Below are positions 16,147 to 25,685 of a stretch of 64,000 nt of DNA, piece by piece; the stretch's first letter is position 1, and each line of letters starts with the position of its first letter. This stretch comes from Bog-473 sp963788125 (GTDB lineage Bacteria; Actinomycetota; Acidimicrobiia; Acidimicrobiales; RAAP-2): the NCBI GenBank assembly GCA_963788125.1, contig CAWBFN010000001.1:1488001-1552000 (forward strand), read 5' to 3'. Both the position numbers and the translations under genes were made by a program. Below the pieces are notes generated by a model. The model was not told where the DNA came from. It did not search any database and saw only the letters and a program-made list of their open reading frames with translations.

Positions 16147-17343
16147 CCGCAGACAAGGTTCAGAGGACGAGCGTGTCCAAGCTGCCGCGGCCGCTGGGCC
16201 GCTCGGACCCCACGGGGTCTCAGTCGATGTGGTGGACGTGTCCGTTGACGAGAGCCTGGCGCTTGGCACTGCCCTCTACCGGCCCGATGCGGTCGGCTCT
16301 TTTCCTACCGTATTAATCCGTACTCCCTACGGGAAGGAGTTCTGGCGCAACGACGGAATCTTCTGGGCCTCGCACGGCTACCGCCTGGTGCTCCAGGACT
16401 GCAGGGGAACCTCGTCGTACTTCGATGAGGCAGACGATGGAGAGGCCGCCGTCAAGTGGATTCAAGGTCAGGACCGGTTCGACGGCCGCTTAGGTCTGCA
16501 GGGCATGGGATGACTACTGCCGATTGCGACGGTCCGGCGTCCCCCACCGGCTCGTCATGGGACCGTGGATGCACGGAGGAGGATGGGCCGAGGGCAACGT
16601 GGAAGCCCTGCGCTGGTTCGACACCCATGTCCAAAATCGAGACGACGCCGACAGACCCACCGTCTCCTTCTATGTCACCGGGAGCGACGAGTGGAAGGAG
16701 GTGGCAGGGTGGGCAAACTCAGACAGTAGGTCCGAGCGTTGGTACTTGGCCGCACCTGACGGCCTCGCTTCGACACCCAGTGACCGGTCCCTTCCGTCGA
16801 GGTATACATACGATCCGACGGATCCGACTCCTTCGGTGGGATTGACGAGCTTCGACCCCGAACGAGATCTGCCGTGCGACAACAGAGCACTCGAGGAGCG
16901 GTCCGACGTGGTGTGCTTCACCAGTGACTTCCTCGAGGAACCACTGACCCTCTTCGGACCCGTGTCGGCCACGCTGTGGGTGAAATCTTCGGCTGAAAGT
17001 GCCGACTTCTTCGTGCGACTGACCGACGTCCACCCGCACGGCGCGTCGCTCAATGTGATCGATGCCCTGCGACGGGTCGAGCACGATGCGCTCCTTCACA
17101 CGGGTGAAGAGCCGCTCAAATTGGAGATGGACCTGGGTCCGGTGCGCCCACAGGTTCGGTAAGGGCCATCGGATACGTGTCCAAATATCAAGCGGTGCCT
17201 TTCCTTTCTACGTGAGAAACCTCGGAACGGGCGAGGACGCGGCCAGAGCAACGCTGATCACATCGGCAGAGCAGACGCTCTATCACGACAGTCGGTACCC
17301 TGCCTGTGTCAGAGCCTTCGTTGCCACAGCCTATGGCGACTAG
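16109..17343 (+). pseudogene. Decayed CocE/NonD (X-Pro dipeptidyl-peptidase-like) hydrolase
   Basis: Three pieces in different frames reconstruct one gene. 16109-16513 gives the N-terminal part (TVLIRTPYGKEFW ... LVLQDCRGT). 16524-17162 gives HRLVMGPWMHGG with the catalytic His and the C-terminal jelly-roll start (SAESADFFVRLTDV). 17163-17343 gives the end (SSGAFPFYVRNLG). The segment with the nucleophile Ser and the cap (about 200 residues) is missing between the first two pieces, so the enzyme cannot work. The true start is uncertain because the frame overlaps the CoA-transferase end. Confidence 0.7.
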
Positions 17344-17371
17344 AGGCCGAGCCGGCGGCGAGGGGAGCGGA

Positions 17372-18033
17372 ATGGCTGGAGTCGTGTTGGTACATGGCGC
17401 TTGGCACGGTTCCTGGTGCTGGACGCCGGTAGTCGAGGAGTTGCAACGGCGCGGCATCACTGTCAACGCCATTGACCTGCCGCTCACCGCCTTCGGTGAT
17501 GACGTGCGGGAGACAAGGGAGGCAGTCGAGTCCATGGGCCGGATACGGTCCTCGTCGGCCACTCCTACGGTGGCATGGTGATCTCGGAGGCGGCCAGCGA
17601 TGTTCATTCGGTCCGCCGTTTGGTCTATGTGACGGCCTTCTTGACTGAAGCTGGCGAGGACTCCACTGCGATCCTCTCGGACTACGGGAGTCCTATCACT
17701 TCAGCGGTAGTCTTCACCGACACTGGCGTAACGGTGGATCCGAATGCTGCGCGTGAACTGTTCTACGGCGACAGTGATGACGAAACAGTCGCGGAGTCGA
17801 TTGCCCGTCTTCGGCCGATGCCGCGCGAACTCGCCGTGCAGAAGCTGAAGCCAGGCTGGAAGTCGATTCCGTCGACACACGTGGTGTGCACGAACGACAG
17901 AGTGCTGCCCCTCGAGGCGCAGCGCTGGATGGCGTCGCGCGCCGACGAAGTCGTCCAAGTCGCTTCTGACCACTCGCCATTCATCAATCACTCAACCGCG
18001 ATCGCCGATGTACTCGTCACGCTTTTTCCTTGA
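17372..18033 (+). pseudogene. Frameshifted alpha/beta hydrolase (salicylate-esterase-like)
   Basis: ATG 17372 follows GAGGGGAGC. The first frame encodes GVVLVHGAWHGSWCW and runs into a frame break near 17537-17540; the next frame continues with TVLVGHSYGGMVISEA and runs to 18033, ending with a typical catalytic His region (VASDHSPFINHS). A single missing base explains the break. Joined, it would be a complete enzyme of about 220 residues with a Ser nucleophile, as in plant-type methyl-salicylate esterases. It may be a pseudogene or a sequencing error. Confidence 0.7.
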
Positions 18034-18062
18034 TCAGGCTGGATCAGATGACGTAGTCAGCC

Positions 18063-18255
18063 TTGGCCTCAGACCTCGCCAATGTCGCGGCCGATTGTGC
18101 CGTCCTCTTGGCAGACTGATCCGACTGGCCATCACGTGCTTCGTTTGTTGGACGCAATGCAGTGGACCGAGCACGTCGCGGATGCCAGCCGCCCCTCCAT
18201 TGACTTTGCTCTAGATGTGATTCTCGTGAGTGGCGGACTCAATAACTGGATCTGA
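18063..18255 (+). pseudogene. Unidentified gene remnant
   Basis: Two adjacent frames read like protein (LASDLANVAADCAVLLAD, then after a shift PTGHHVLRLLDAMQW and FALDVILVSGGLNNWI to a stop at 18255), with no start or known family. It may be the tail of a decayed gene. The following 18256-18525 shows only GC-rich, short-repeat sequence without a gene. Confidence 0.25.
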
Positions 18256-18525
18256 GGCTGGTCCATTCCCAAAGCTGCTCGGTCGATCGTCGCTACGAGG
18301 GTGGGTTCCCGTCCACTCAGGTGTGCCGCTTCATGTCCCTCCTCTCGGTGTCCCTTCCCAAGGTGCTCGGTCGGCCTCCCTCGAGGTCGGCTTCCCTCGA
18401 GTCCGGCTTTCCTTCCGGGCCGCCGCTCGCTCTCGGGCGTGGGGCCCGTCGCTCGCTCGCTCTGGGCCCTTTGTCCGGGTTCCCGCCGCTTCGGGCCCTC
18501 CCGCCTTCTTTTGTGTGCGATTTCC

Positions 18526-18574
18526 TGGAGCGGAAGACGGGATTCGAACCCGCGACCCTCACCTTGGCAAGGTG
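18526..18574 (-). repeat. 49-bp duplicate of tRNA-Gly 3' half (attachment-site remnant)
   Basis: Exactly the 49 bases from the CCA end through the anticodon stem of the intact tRNA-Gly (31125-31173) are repeated here in the same orientation; the 5' half is absent. This is the classic scar of site-specific integration into a tRNA 3' end, and it defines a 12.6-kb block up to 31125. No integrase gene is visible between the two copies. Confidence 0.8.
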
Positions 18575-18661
18575 TCGGATTTGGTCCTTCAGGTGTGGGT
18601 CAGTCCGATGACATGCGGTGACGTCCACCCAGTTTCCACCCGTCTACCTAATCCGTCGCTG

Positions 18662-18679
18662 TAGTAGAGCGGTCTACTA
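18662..18679. repeat. 7-bp inverted repeat with 4-bp spacer
   Basis: tagtaga, gcgg, tctacta forms a short perfect palindrome between the tRNA fragment and a transposase remnant. It may be a protein-binding site or an IS end; no gene starts close by. Confidence 0.3.
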
Positions 18680-18714
18680 ATCACAGCGCTGACTCTTGAA
18701 GGATCTATCCGCAC

Positions 18715-18900
18715 CCTCTCGTCGTGTTCCGGGTCGCCCAACCAGACCTCGCCTGGTCGGATCGGGCGATCATCGCCACCTTGGCCAAGTTGATCCGCCG
18801 CGAGCAGCTGGGGAGCGTTCCTCGCAACTCCCGAGACCATCCTTCACTGGCGTCGCGCCCGTGCTTTCGAACGTGGTCTCGCTTCCCTCACTGTTGGCCA
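18715..18900 (+). pseudogene. Remnant of integrase-core (rve) transposase, N-terminus
   Basis: One frame gives VAQPDLAWSDRAIIATLAKL followed by IRREQLG, and after a shift another gives LATPETILHWRRA, matching the usual N-terminal region of actinobacterial rve-type transposases (RLSWADRALL...LLVTPATVLRWHR, as I recall the family). No catalytic DDE domain remains. The fragment abuts the Lrp gene end. The call rests on two short matches. Confidence 0.5.
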
Positions 18901-19418
18901 AGTGTCGGTCTGGGTAGACGCAGAGTCGACCGACCGGCGGTCGCTGCCGCGTGGCGCTCGAGCAGGGGAAGGGTGCGCCAGGGGACGACCTCGGAAAGGA
19001 CCATCATGCTGGTCGAACGGACGATAGAAGGGGCCTTGTTCAGGTCCACCAGGGTTTTTTGCATTGCGGCGTGGGACCTGGCGGCAACCCGGCAGAGCAC
19101 GTCGCCGTTGCCAGTGATCGCGTACGCTTCGAGCACTGCCGGCTGTTCCTTTAGAACCGACTCGACGTCCTCGATGGCGCCCTGGGCGATCTCGAGGATG
19201 ACGAATGCGTGCACTTCGAATCCGGCGGCAGAGACATCGAGTTCGGGGCCGTGGCCGCTGATTATGCCGATGTCCTCCAGACGCTGAAGCCTCGCTGTAA
19301 CGGTATTGCGTGCGACGCCCGTGACGCGGGCCAATTCGAGCATCCCGATGCGCGGATGCTGGTGAAGCGCATCGATGAGCGCCACGTCGAGGGCATCGAG
19401 AGAGTTATTCGCGACCAA
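18888..19418 (-). CDS. Lrp/AsnC-family transcriptional regulator
   Basis: 176 residues: an N-terminal HTH (LDVALIDALHQHPRIGMLELARVTGVARNTVTARL) and a C-terminal RAM/AsnC effector domain (AFVILEIAQGAIEDVESVL; YAITGNGDVLCRVAARS). Family members sense amino acids or related molecules and form octamers. The gene is divergent from the first amidohydrolase and has a palindrome at its promoter (19449-19465). A close relative lies at 25203-25685; the two probably regulate the tyrosine/amidohydrolase genes and themselves. Confidence 0.88.
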   Translation of the reverse strand: MVANNSLDALDVALIDALHQHPRIGMLELARVTGVARNTVTARLQRLEDIGIISGHGPELDVSAAGFEVHAFVILEIAQGAIEDVESVLKEQPAVLEAYAITGNGDVLCRVAARSHAAMQKTLVDLNKAPSIVRSTSMMVLSEVVPWRTLPLLERHAAATAGRSTLRLPRPTLGQQ

Positions 19419-19448
19419 CGCCGGATCCTTCCATTGAGGTCAAATGAA

Positions 19449-19465
19449 CTATACAGTATGTATAG
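19449..19465. promoter_or_regulatory. 17-bp palindrome, likely Lrp/AsnC operator
   Basis: ctatac-agtat-gtatag sits 31 bp upstream of the Lrp start. Perfect 6-bp arms of AT-rich sequence in a GC-rich genome fit an autoregulatory AsnC-type site. Confidence 0.55.
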
Positions 19466-19737
19466 CTGACGACGAAATGATCGGGCCAGATTGACTATCT
19501 GGGTCAGATGCTGAGGGATCGCTTGCGCAGTAGCTGACCCTGTGGTTCGATTCATCGCTGCACGGTGGAGGAGGGGTGGGGGCTCATGCGAGTTGCGGAC
19601 CTTGGAGGGCGGGTTGGCTCAGCCTGGCTCCCACCGCCTCATGCAACTGGTCCGGTTGGGTCACTCGGTCCCGGTGCCCCAACGGCAAGCATCTCTGATC
19701 CACCCGCGTATTCGACGCTTTTAGCTCAGGAGTTGCG

Positions 19738-20979
19738 ATGACCGACCGTGCACTAATCATCTCGGCAGATTGCCATATCGATTTCCCGATCGCCCGGACG
19801 AAGGAGTTCCTGGAAAGCAAGTACCACGAGGACTTCGATGGCTGGTTCGGGATGTTCGCCGCAGCGGGTGAGCTTATGGCCAGCTTCGAAAATTCGTTTA
19901 CCGATGCGGCGGGCAGGAAGGCATTCCACAGCCCTGCTGACGTCGAAGTACGGCTGAAGGGCCTCGACGCGAACGGTGTGGCCGCCGAGGTTCTCATCCC
20001 CAACTTTCCGATCTTCCCCTTCTATCCCATACCCGGCACTCGGAGTCTTCCCGGATTCGATCCCGCGAAATTCGCCGCAGGATGTAGGGCGTACAACCGA
20101 TGGCTCGCAGAGTTCTTCGATCACGACCGCCAAGCGGCGCTCGCTCTGATTACATACGAGGATGTCGACGCGGCGGTCGCCGAGATCCGCCGGGCGGCCC
20201 AGGCCGGCATGCGGGGTGTGCTGCTGGACGGGCAGTACCGCGGCCTGCCGCCACTGTTCGATGACTATTACGAGCCGATCTGGTCGGCGCTCGAAGAGGA
20301 ACAGTTGGCGGCGACCTTCCACGGAGGCATCGGATACGATCCGGAGTTCATAGCGTTCGGAGGCTCGCCGGTCGCGACCCAGATGATGCTGATGGAGGTC
20401 AACTGGTTCAGTCATCGCCCGCTGTGGTTCCTCATTTACGGGGGGGTCCTCGAGCGCCACCCGAACCTCCGCTTGGTGTTCACCGAGCAGAATTCCGATT
20501 GGATCCCTGGAACCCTCGATCACATGCACGACGGGTGGGTCCGAACCGCTGGCGCGGAGCGCCACGACATCAATGTGCTCACGAACCAGCACGAGGTCGT
20601 CCTCCGCTCGCCCCGCGAGTACTGGGCCCGTCAGTGCTATGTCGGCGCGTCGCTGATGTCCCGGGCGGAGCTCGAAATGCGCGAGTCCATTGGTGTCGCC
20701 AACATGATGTACGGCACCGACTTCGCGCATCCAGAGGGCACCTGGAACAAGACCATCGACCACCTCCAGGCCCTCTTTGGTGTCGGGAACGTCTCGGAAG
20801 AGGACACTCGTCGAATTCTCGGCCAGAACGCAGCTGAGGTCTATCGCTTTGACGTGGAGAAGCTTGCTCCGGTCGTGGACGCCTGCGGGTTCACCATCGA
20901 GCAGATCCTCACACCTCCGACCGGCGAGGCCGATCCCGAGGTGGCGGAGACCGTCGGCCGGGTCTTCAAAGGCTGGTGA
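19738..20979 (+). CDS. Amidohydrolase 2 family metal-dependent hydrolase (ACMSD-like)
   Basis: 413 residues with AGGAG before the ATG. The first strand carries the metal ligands as SADCHID, the central His is in TFHGGIGYD, and the last Asp is in MMYGTDFAHPEG, the layout of PF04909 TIM-barrel hydrolases and decarboxylases. Family members decarboxylate or hydrolyse aromatic acids and lactones, for example ACMSD and o-pyrocatechuate decarboxylase. It begins a run of three such genes with spacings of about 100-150 bp. The exact reaction is unknown. Confidence 0.82.
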   Translation: MTDRALIISADCHIDFPIARTKEFLESKYHEDFDGWFGMFAAAGELMASFENSFTDAAGRKAFHSPADVEVRLKGLDANGVAAEVLIPNFPIFPFYPIPGTRSLPGFDPAKFAAGCRAYNRWLAEFFDHDRQAALALITYEDVDAAVAEIRRAAQAGMRGVLLDGQYRGLPPLFDDYYEPIWSALEEEQLAATFHGGIGYDPEFIAFGGSPVATQMMLMEVNWFSHRPLWFLIYGGVLERHPNLRLVFTEQNSDWIPGTLDHMHDGWVRTAGAERHDINVLTNQHEVVLRSPREYWARQCYVGASLMSRAELEMRESIGVANMMYGTDFAHPEGTWNKTIDHLQALFGVGNVSEEDTRRILGQNAAEVYRFDVEKLAPVVDACGFTIEQILTPPTGEADPEVAETVGRVFKGW

Positions 20980-21126
20980 CCGTGACGACTGACTGCGAGA
21001 TCGCGACCACACTAGTTTCCAGCCCACCCAGGGACCTTAGGTTCGCCGCGCCGGCAGGACCCGATCCACTGGCGATCCCACCAACTGGTCGGTCGTTAGA
21101 GGCGGAGCGAGTCCGAGGAGGAATCG

Positions 21127-22554
21127 ATGTTCAATAGCACCTCGCCTGACGACTGGATTGTCTCGGTTGATGACCACGTGATCGAGCCGCCCAACACGTG
21201 GGTCGATCGCCTGCCGGCTAAATACCGCGAACTCGGGCCGCGCTGGGTCAGCGACGACCGAGGTGAAGCGTGGGTTGTCGAGGATCGCATTCGACAGCCC
21301 ATCGGCGGTGCGGCTACGGCGGGAGCCGTGTGGCCGCCCGAGAACCGTCCGAGCCCTTTCGCACCAATGCGCTGGAGCGACATTCCCGAAGCCTGCTACG
21401 ACCCGAAGGCCCGAGCTGCGGCCATGGACGCCGACAAGGTGGAGGCCGCCGTGATTTTCGCCAACCTACCCGGGTTCGCCGGCAGCATGTTCTATGGCGT
21501 GCGTGACAAAGTCCTGGCTCTGCTGTGCATCCAGGCGTACAACGACTGGCTCATCGACGAGTTCGCCGCCGCGATACCGGGCCGGATCATCCCTTTGGCC
21601 CTCATACCGATGTGGGACGGCCACTTGGCCGCCAAGGAAGCCGAGCGCGCTATCGATAAGGGGGCACATGCGGTGTCGATCGCCATGTCGCCCCACGATT
21701 TCGGCTTCCCGCCGATCCACGACGAAGCCTGGGATCCCCTCTACTCAGTCGTCAGCGAGGCCAACGTTCCGCTGTGCGCCCACGCCGGGACCAGCAAAGG
21801 AGGTGACACGATGGCCCACGAGGTCGATTTCACCAAGATCGACCAGATCATGAAGGCGGCCGGCGATCCGACCAGACTGAAGGAGCTCACCGCCGACCCT
21901 GACATCGCCAAGCTCCTCGACAACATGGGTGCGGTTTCCGAAAAAATCCGACAGTTCCTGGGTGACGACACGAAGAAGCGCTCCCCACGCCCGGCCAGCA
22001 TGGTCACCGCGGCGCTGTCGGGCCAGACAACCCTCGTCGAGTGGCTCAACAGCGGCAACTTCGAGCGGTTCCCAAACCTGAAGCTGGCGTTTTCGGAGGG
22101 CAACATCGGATGGATGCCTCCGGTTCTCCAAGCCGCCGACGCAATGCATGAGATGAGTCGCGACCGTATAACCAATCCGTTTGACCCGGAGAACAATGTG
22201 CTCCTCACCGAGGAAGCTCGCAACCTGGCGAAGGAATCGATTGAAGCCCGTGCCGCAACCGCAAACGAAGTGCGGTTTCCAAGCGCGATATTCCGGGACC
22301 ATGTGTACGGCTGCTTCATGCACGACCCGGTCGGCATGAGGCATCTCGATCTCATGGGCGAGGACAACATCATGATCGAAACGGATTTCCCACACCAGGG
22401 CACCTACTGGCCGTACACCTTCGACAAGGCGAAGGAATGGTTCGCCGACGTGTCCGAAGAACAACGACGCAAGGTACTGCGGGGCAACGCCGAGCGATTG
22501 TTCAACTTTCACCCGGTCAAGCCATCCGTGCCCACGGCTGACCAGCGCGAATGA
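21127..22554 (+). CDS. Amidohydrolase 2 family metal-dependent hydrolase, second copy
   Basis: 475 residues; GAGGAGG lies upstream. Metal ligands appear in VDDHVIEP (first strand), CAHAGTS (middle) and MIETDFPHQGTYWP (C-terminal Asp). It is longer than the neighbour because of an inserted helical region (residues 230-290: DPTRLKELTADPDIAKLL and on). The N-terminus VIEPPNTWVDRLPAKY resembles the third copy (ITEPADIWTARIPAKY), so these two are paralogues. Probable role in hydrolysis or decarboxylation of an aromatic breakdown product. Confidence 0.82.
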   Translation: MFNSTSPDDWIVSVDDHVIEPPNTWVDRLPAKYRELGPRWVSDDRGEAWVVEDRIRQPIGGAATAGAVWPPENRPSPFAPMRWSDIPEACYDPKARAAAMDADKVEAAVIFANLPGFAGSMFYGVRDKVLALLCIQAYNDWLIDEFAAAIPGRIIPLALIPMWDGHLAAKEAERAIDKGAHAVSIAMSPHDFGFPPIHDEAWDPLYSVVSEANVPLCAHAGTSKGGDTMAHEVDFTKIDQIMKAAGDPTRLKELTADPDIAKLLDNMGAVSEKIRQFLGDDTKKRSPRPASMVTAALSGQTTLVEWLNSGNFERFPNLKLAFSEGNIGWMPPVLQAADAMHEMSRDRITNPFDPENNVLLTEEARNLAKESIEARAATANEVRFPSAIFRDHVYGCFMHDPVGMRHLDLMGEDNIMIETDFPHQGTYWPYTFDKAKEWFADVSEEQRRKVLRGNAERLFNFHPVKPSVPTADQRE

Positions 22555-22654
22555 CCCATGCCGGGCTGATCGGGCTTGGGGTGGCGAGATGCGGCCGTTC
22601 CGGCCATACCAAGAGTGCACCGGGTAGGCGCCAGCCGGTGACGAGGAGGCAGAA

Positions 22655-23854
22655 ATGAACGATGGTGTGACCAGTTCCGATGTGATCGTGGACGCGGACA
22701 GCCACATCACGGAGCCCGCCGACATCTGGACCGCTCGGATACCGGCGAAATATCACGAACAGGTCCCTCAAGTCTCGAAGCACCCCGACACGGGTGTGCA
22801 TCACTGGCGGATCGGATCTCGGTGGTTGGCGCCGGTCGGGTTCGGCTCTGTGGCGGGGTGGAAGGAGTTCCCACCGTCTGGTCCCAAGGAGTACGAGGAC
22901 TGCGACCCTGCCAGCTTCGATTCGCGGGACCGGTTGAAGCGGATGGATGAGTTCGGAGTGGCCGTCCAGATCCTCTATCCGAACCTCGTGGGCTCCGGCG
23001 CGGGCGAGTTCATGAAGCTCGAGCTCGAACTTTCTGAGCTCTGCGTACGCGCCTACAACGACTTCGCACTGGGCTGGGCGTCCGCCGATCCTGAACGGCT
23101 GGTCCCCATGGCCATGCTGCCGTTCTGGGATCTCGACGCGTCGATACGAGAGCTGCAGCGCTGTGTCGATCTGGGGTTCCGGGGCGTCCTGTTCTCGAAT
23201 CGGTTGGAACAGATCGGCTTACCCCGCTACGTGGATCCGTATTGGGATCCACTCTATGCCCTCGCCCAGGAGTGCGACGTGCCGGTGAACTTCCATGTCG
23301 GGTTCTACGCCAAGGAGTCCAGCCAGGGGGTCGAAGCCAAGTCGCTGGCGCTCATGGAGGCACATCCCGGAGCGGCGCGGGTCGGTGCGGTCGAAGGACT
23401 CGGACGAGCGTTGATGGATCAGGCCACGTTGATCGGATCGATGCTGCTCAGCGGCCTATGTGAGCGTTTTCCCCGGCTGAAACTCGTCTCGGTCGAGGCC
23501 GGATTCGGGCATCTGCCCTTTTACCTGGAGGCGCTCGATTGGCAGTGGCGGTCCTACGGGAACACCACTCTCCCCCTGCTGCCTAGCGAGTACTTCGCCC
23601 GGCAGTGCTACTCGACGTTCTGGTTCGACCGCACCGCACTGCGGCTGCTCGACGCCTACCCCGACAACTTCATGTTCTCGACCGACTACCCGCATCCGAC
23701 GAGTCTTTCCCCAGGTCCTTGCGGTGGCACCTCGCTGATGCCATCGGAATGGGTTGAGGAGGCGTTCGTCGGCATCCCCCCTGCGGTCAGGGCCAAAGCC
23801 GTCTGCGGTAACGCCGAGCAACTCTACAAACTCAAGATTGACGGCAAGCGCTGA
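22655..23854 (+). CDS. Amidohydrolase 2 family metal-dependent hydrolase, third copy
   Basis: 399 residues with GAGGAGG upstream. Ligands are in DADSHITEP, NFHVGFY and MFSTDYPHPTS. It has no inserted domain, unlike the second copy. It is followed after 66 bp by a substrate-binding protein gene, giving a likely co-transcribed set. Substrate unknown. Confidence 0.82.
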   Translation: MNDGVTSSDVIVDADSHITEPADIWTARIPAKYHEQVPQVSKHPDTGVHHWRIGSRWLAPVGFGSVAGWKEFPPSGPKEYEDCDPASFDSRDRLKRMDEFGVAVQILYPNLVGSGAGEFMKLELELSELCVRAYNDFALGWASADPERLVPMAMLPFWDLDASIRELQRCVDLGFRGVLFSNRLEQIGLPRYVDPYWDPLYALAQECDVPVNFHVGFYAKESSQGVEAKSLALMEAHPGAARVGAVEGLGRALMDQATLIGSMLLSGLCERFPRLKLVSVEAGFGHLPFYLEALDWQWRSYGNTTLPLLPSEYFARQCYSTFWFDRTALRLLDAYPDNFMFSTDYPHPTSLSPGPCGGTSLMPSEWVEEAFVGIPPAVRAKAVCGNAEQLYKLKIDGKR

Positions 23855-23920
23855 AATCCCTCTCGCCGCTCGCGTGGTTCCGGCTCCGCACACGCCCGAG
23901 AAATAAGCCAGGAGGCCTAA

Positions 23921-25141
23921 GTGATCAAGAACACGGTCAGGACCATCGCGGCCGCGGCGGTGGTCGCGCTGCTGGCAACAGCGTTTGGTTCGTCCAACTC
24001 CGGCGCTAGCGAGGGCAGCGGAAAGACCATTACCATCGGAGTCCTCGAGGACTACACCGGCCCGGGTGCCTCGGGCACCAAGGCCTACCTCAACGGGGTC
24101 GAGGCCGGCATCGTGCTGGCTAAGCACGAGGGCTACACCATCAAGTACGTATTGGGAGACACCCAGACGTCGCCGGGCGGGGCACTGTCGATCGCGCAGC
24201 GGCTCGTGGCCGAGGATCACGTGAACGTGGTCCTCGCCGAGTCGGCCGTCGCGTTCGCCGCCGCGCCATACCTGATGTCCCAGCACATACCGGTGATCGG
24301 GGCCCCCATTGACTCCAGCGAATGGGGGACCGACACCAACATGTTCTCGGTCGAGGGGGCGCTCCACATCACCGCGGTCACCTCCACCTTCGGGCAGCTG
24401 CTCAAGCTGCTGGGCGCCACCACCGTCGCCACGCTCGGCTACGGCATCTCTCCGGCGTCGGCCGACTCCGCCATCGGCGTCGCCAAGTCGGCGGCGGCAG
24501 CCGGTCTCAAAACGGGCTACGTCAACTCCAACTTCCCCTTCGGCAGCACAAACGTCGGGCCTGTCGCCCTGGAGCTGAAGGCGGCACACGTGGATTCGAT
24601 CTACCCCGCGGTCGAGACGAACACCGCCTTGGCCCTCATCACTGCCCTGCGCCAGATGGACGTCAACCTCAAGGCCGCGATACTGCCGGACGGCTACGGC
24701 GCCGACATCCTCCAAGCTGGCCCTGGTGCGGTCCAGCAGGCCCAGGATGCCTACTTTCTTCTTGGCTTCGAACCGGTCGAGATGGGGACTCCCGCGACCA
24801 AGCAGTTCCAGGCGGATCTGGCCGCGGCCGGTACGACCGGCGTGCCCACCGACGCCGAGTACTTCGGGTACACCTCCGTAGGCCTCCTGCTGCAAGCTCT
24901 CAAGTCCGCCGGATCGAAACCCACCTCGGCTTCGATCTTGAGCGCCCTACAGGGCATCCATAGCTGGGGCGCTCTGGGACTGTGGGGGGGGCGCACCATC
25001 AACATCAACGACCGCACCCAAGTGCTCACCTCTATCCGCTGCACATGGATGGTCAAGCTCGTCGGTAAGGGCTTCAAGTTGGTCAAGGGCGCTGAACCTC
25101 TGTGCGGCGATGTCCTGCCGGGCGTGACCGCCGGGTCGTAA
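23921..25141 (+). CDS. Branched-chain amino-acid-type ABC solute-binding protein (orphan)
   Basis: 406 residues from GTG 23921 (AGGAGG upstream). The first 25-30 residues are a signal sequence (KNTVRTIAAAAVVALLATAFG), but the lipobox Cys is absent (FGSSNSG), unlike most Gram-positive binding proteins, so it may be a secreted rather than anchored form. The mature part matches type I periplasmic binding proteins (ITIGVLEDYTGPGASGTKAY; GGALSIAQRLVAEDHVNVV). No permease or ATPase gene is nearby. It could supply an aromatic substrate to a transporter encoded elsewhere. Confidence 0.8.
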   Translation: MIKNTVRTIAAAAVVALLATAFGSSNSGASEGSGKTITIGVLEDYTGPGASGTKAYLNGVEAGIVLAKHEGYTIKYVLGDTQTSPGGALSIAQRLVAEDHVNVVLAESAVAFAAAPYLMSQHIPVIGAPIDSSEWGTDTNMFSVEGALHITAVTSTFGQLLKLLGATTVATLGYGISPASADSAIGVAKSAAAAGLKTGYVNSNFPFGSTNVGPVALELKAAHVDSIYPAVETNTALALITALRQMDVNLKAAILPDGYGADILQAGPGAVQQAQDAYFLLGFEPVEMGTPATKQFQADLAAAGTTGVPTDAEYFGYTSVGLLLQALKSAGSKPTSASILSALQGIHSWGALGLWGGRTININDRTQVLTSIRCTWMVKLVGKGFKLVKGAEPLCGDVLPGVTAGS

Positions 25142-25202
25142 CGGTGAAACAGTCGGCGGCCACGCCCGCAACGCAATCCGTATTCTGAGTCTCTACGATT
25201 TG

Positions 25203-25685
25203 CTACCTGCTCTGTGTCGGATCTGTGATCAGGTGAAGCGTTCGGGGAGGCACCCGCGTGGTCAGCAAAAGGGAGGTCGTAGTGCGGGTAACCCCGCGTA
25301 TATTGAGGAGCAGATTGATCACCTCCCCCAGATGATCGTTGTCATGCGCGACAACATGGCACAGTAGATCGGCCGGTCCTGTCGTCATCCATGCCCCTAC
25401 CACTTCGGGGATCGCAATAAGAGCTTCGTCAACTATCGAGCCGCGGCCCTGCGCGATTTCGACGCTTACAAAGGCAGACACCGTATAGCCCAGCCGACGC
25501 AGGTCGAGCTCCGGTCCGAATCCGGTGATGATCCCAAGGGCGACCATTCGATTCACCCGGGCTTGCGCCGTGTTTCGGGCCACGCCGGCAGCACGGGCGA
25601 GGGCGAGCATCCCGACGCGTGGCGCATCCGTGAGGGCGACCAAAAGACGCCGATCGATCGCATCAAGGGCCTCAGAATGACTCAT
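25203..25685 (-). CDS. Lrp/AsnC-family transcriptional regulator, second copy
   Basis: 160 residues; the HTH reads LALARAAGVARNTAQARVNRM and the effector domain VSAFVSVEIAQGRG ... PADLLCHVVAHDNDHL. It is close to the 18888-19418 protein (both begin with LDALD/ALDAID and have ARNT in the recognition helix). Divergent from the HPPD gene and bearing a palindrome over its own start, it is a good candidate for control of the tyrosine catabolic genes; members of this family do regulate HPPD or phenylacetate operons in other bacteria. Confidence 0.88.
   Translation of the reverse strand: MSHSEALDAIDRRLLVALTDAPRVGMLALARAAGVARNTAQARVNRMVALGIITGFGPELDLRRLGYTVSAFVSVEIAQGRGSIVDEALIAIPEVVGAWMTTGPADLLCHVVAHDNDHLGEVINLLLNIRGVTRTTTSLLLTTRVPPRTLHLITDPTQSR

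Noticed and set aside
18301..18664. Frames across the 18526 tRNA fragment
   Set aside because: They overlap the tRNA copy and read as low-complexity Arg/Ser/Pro; not coding.
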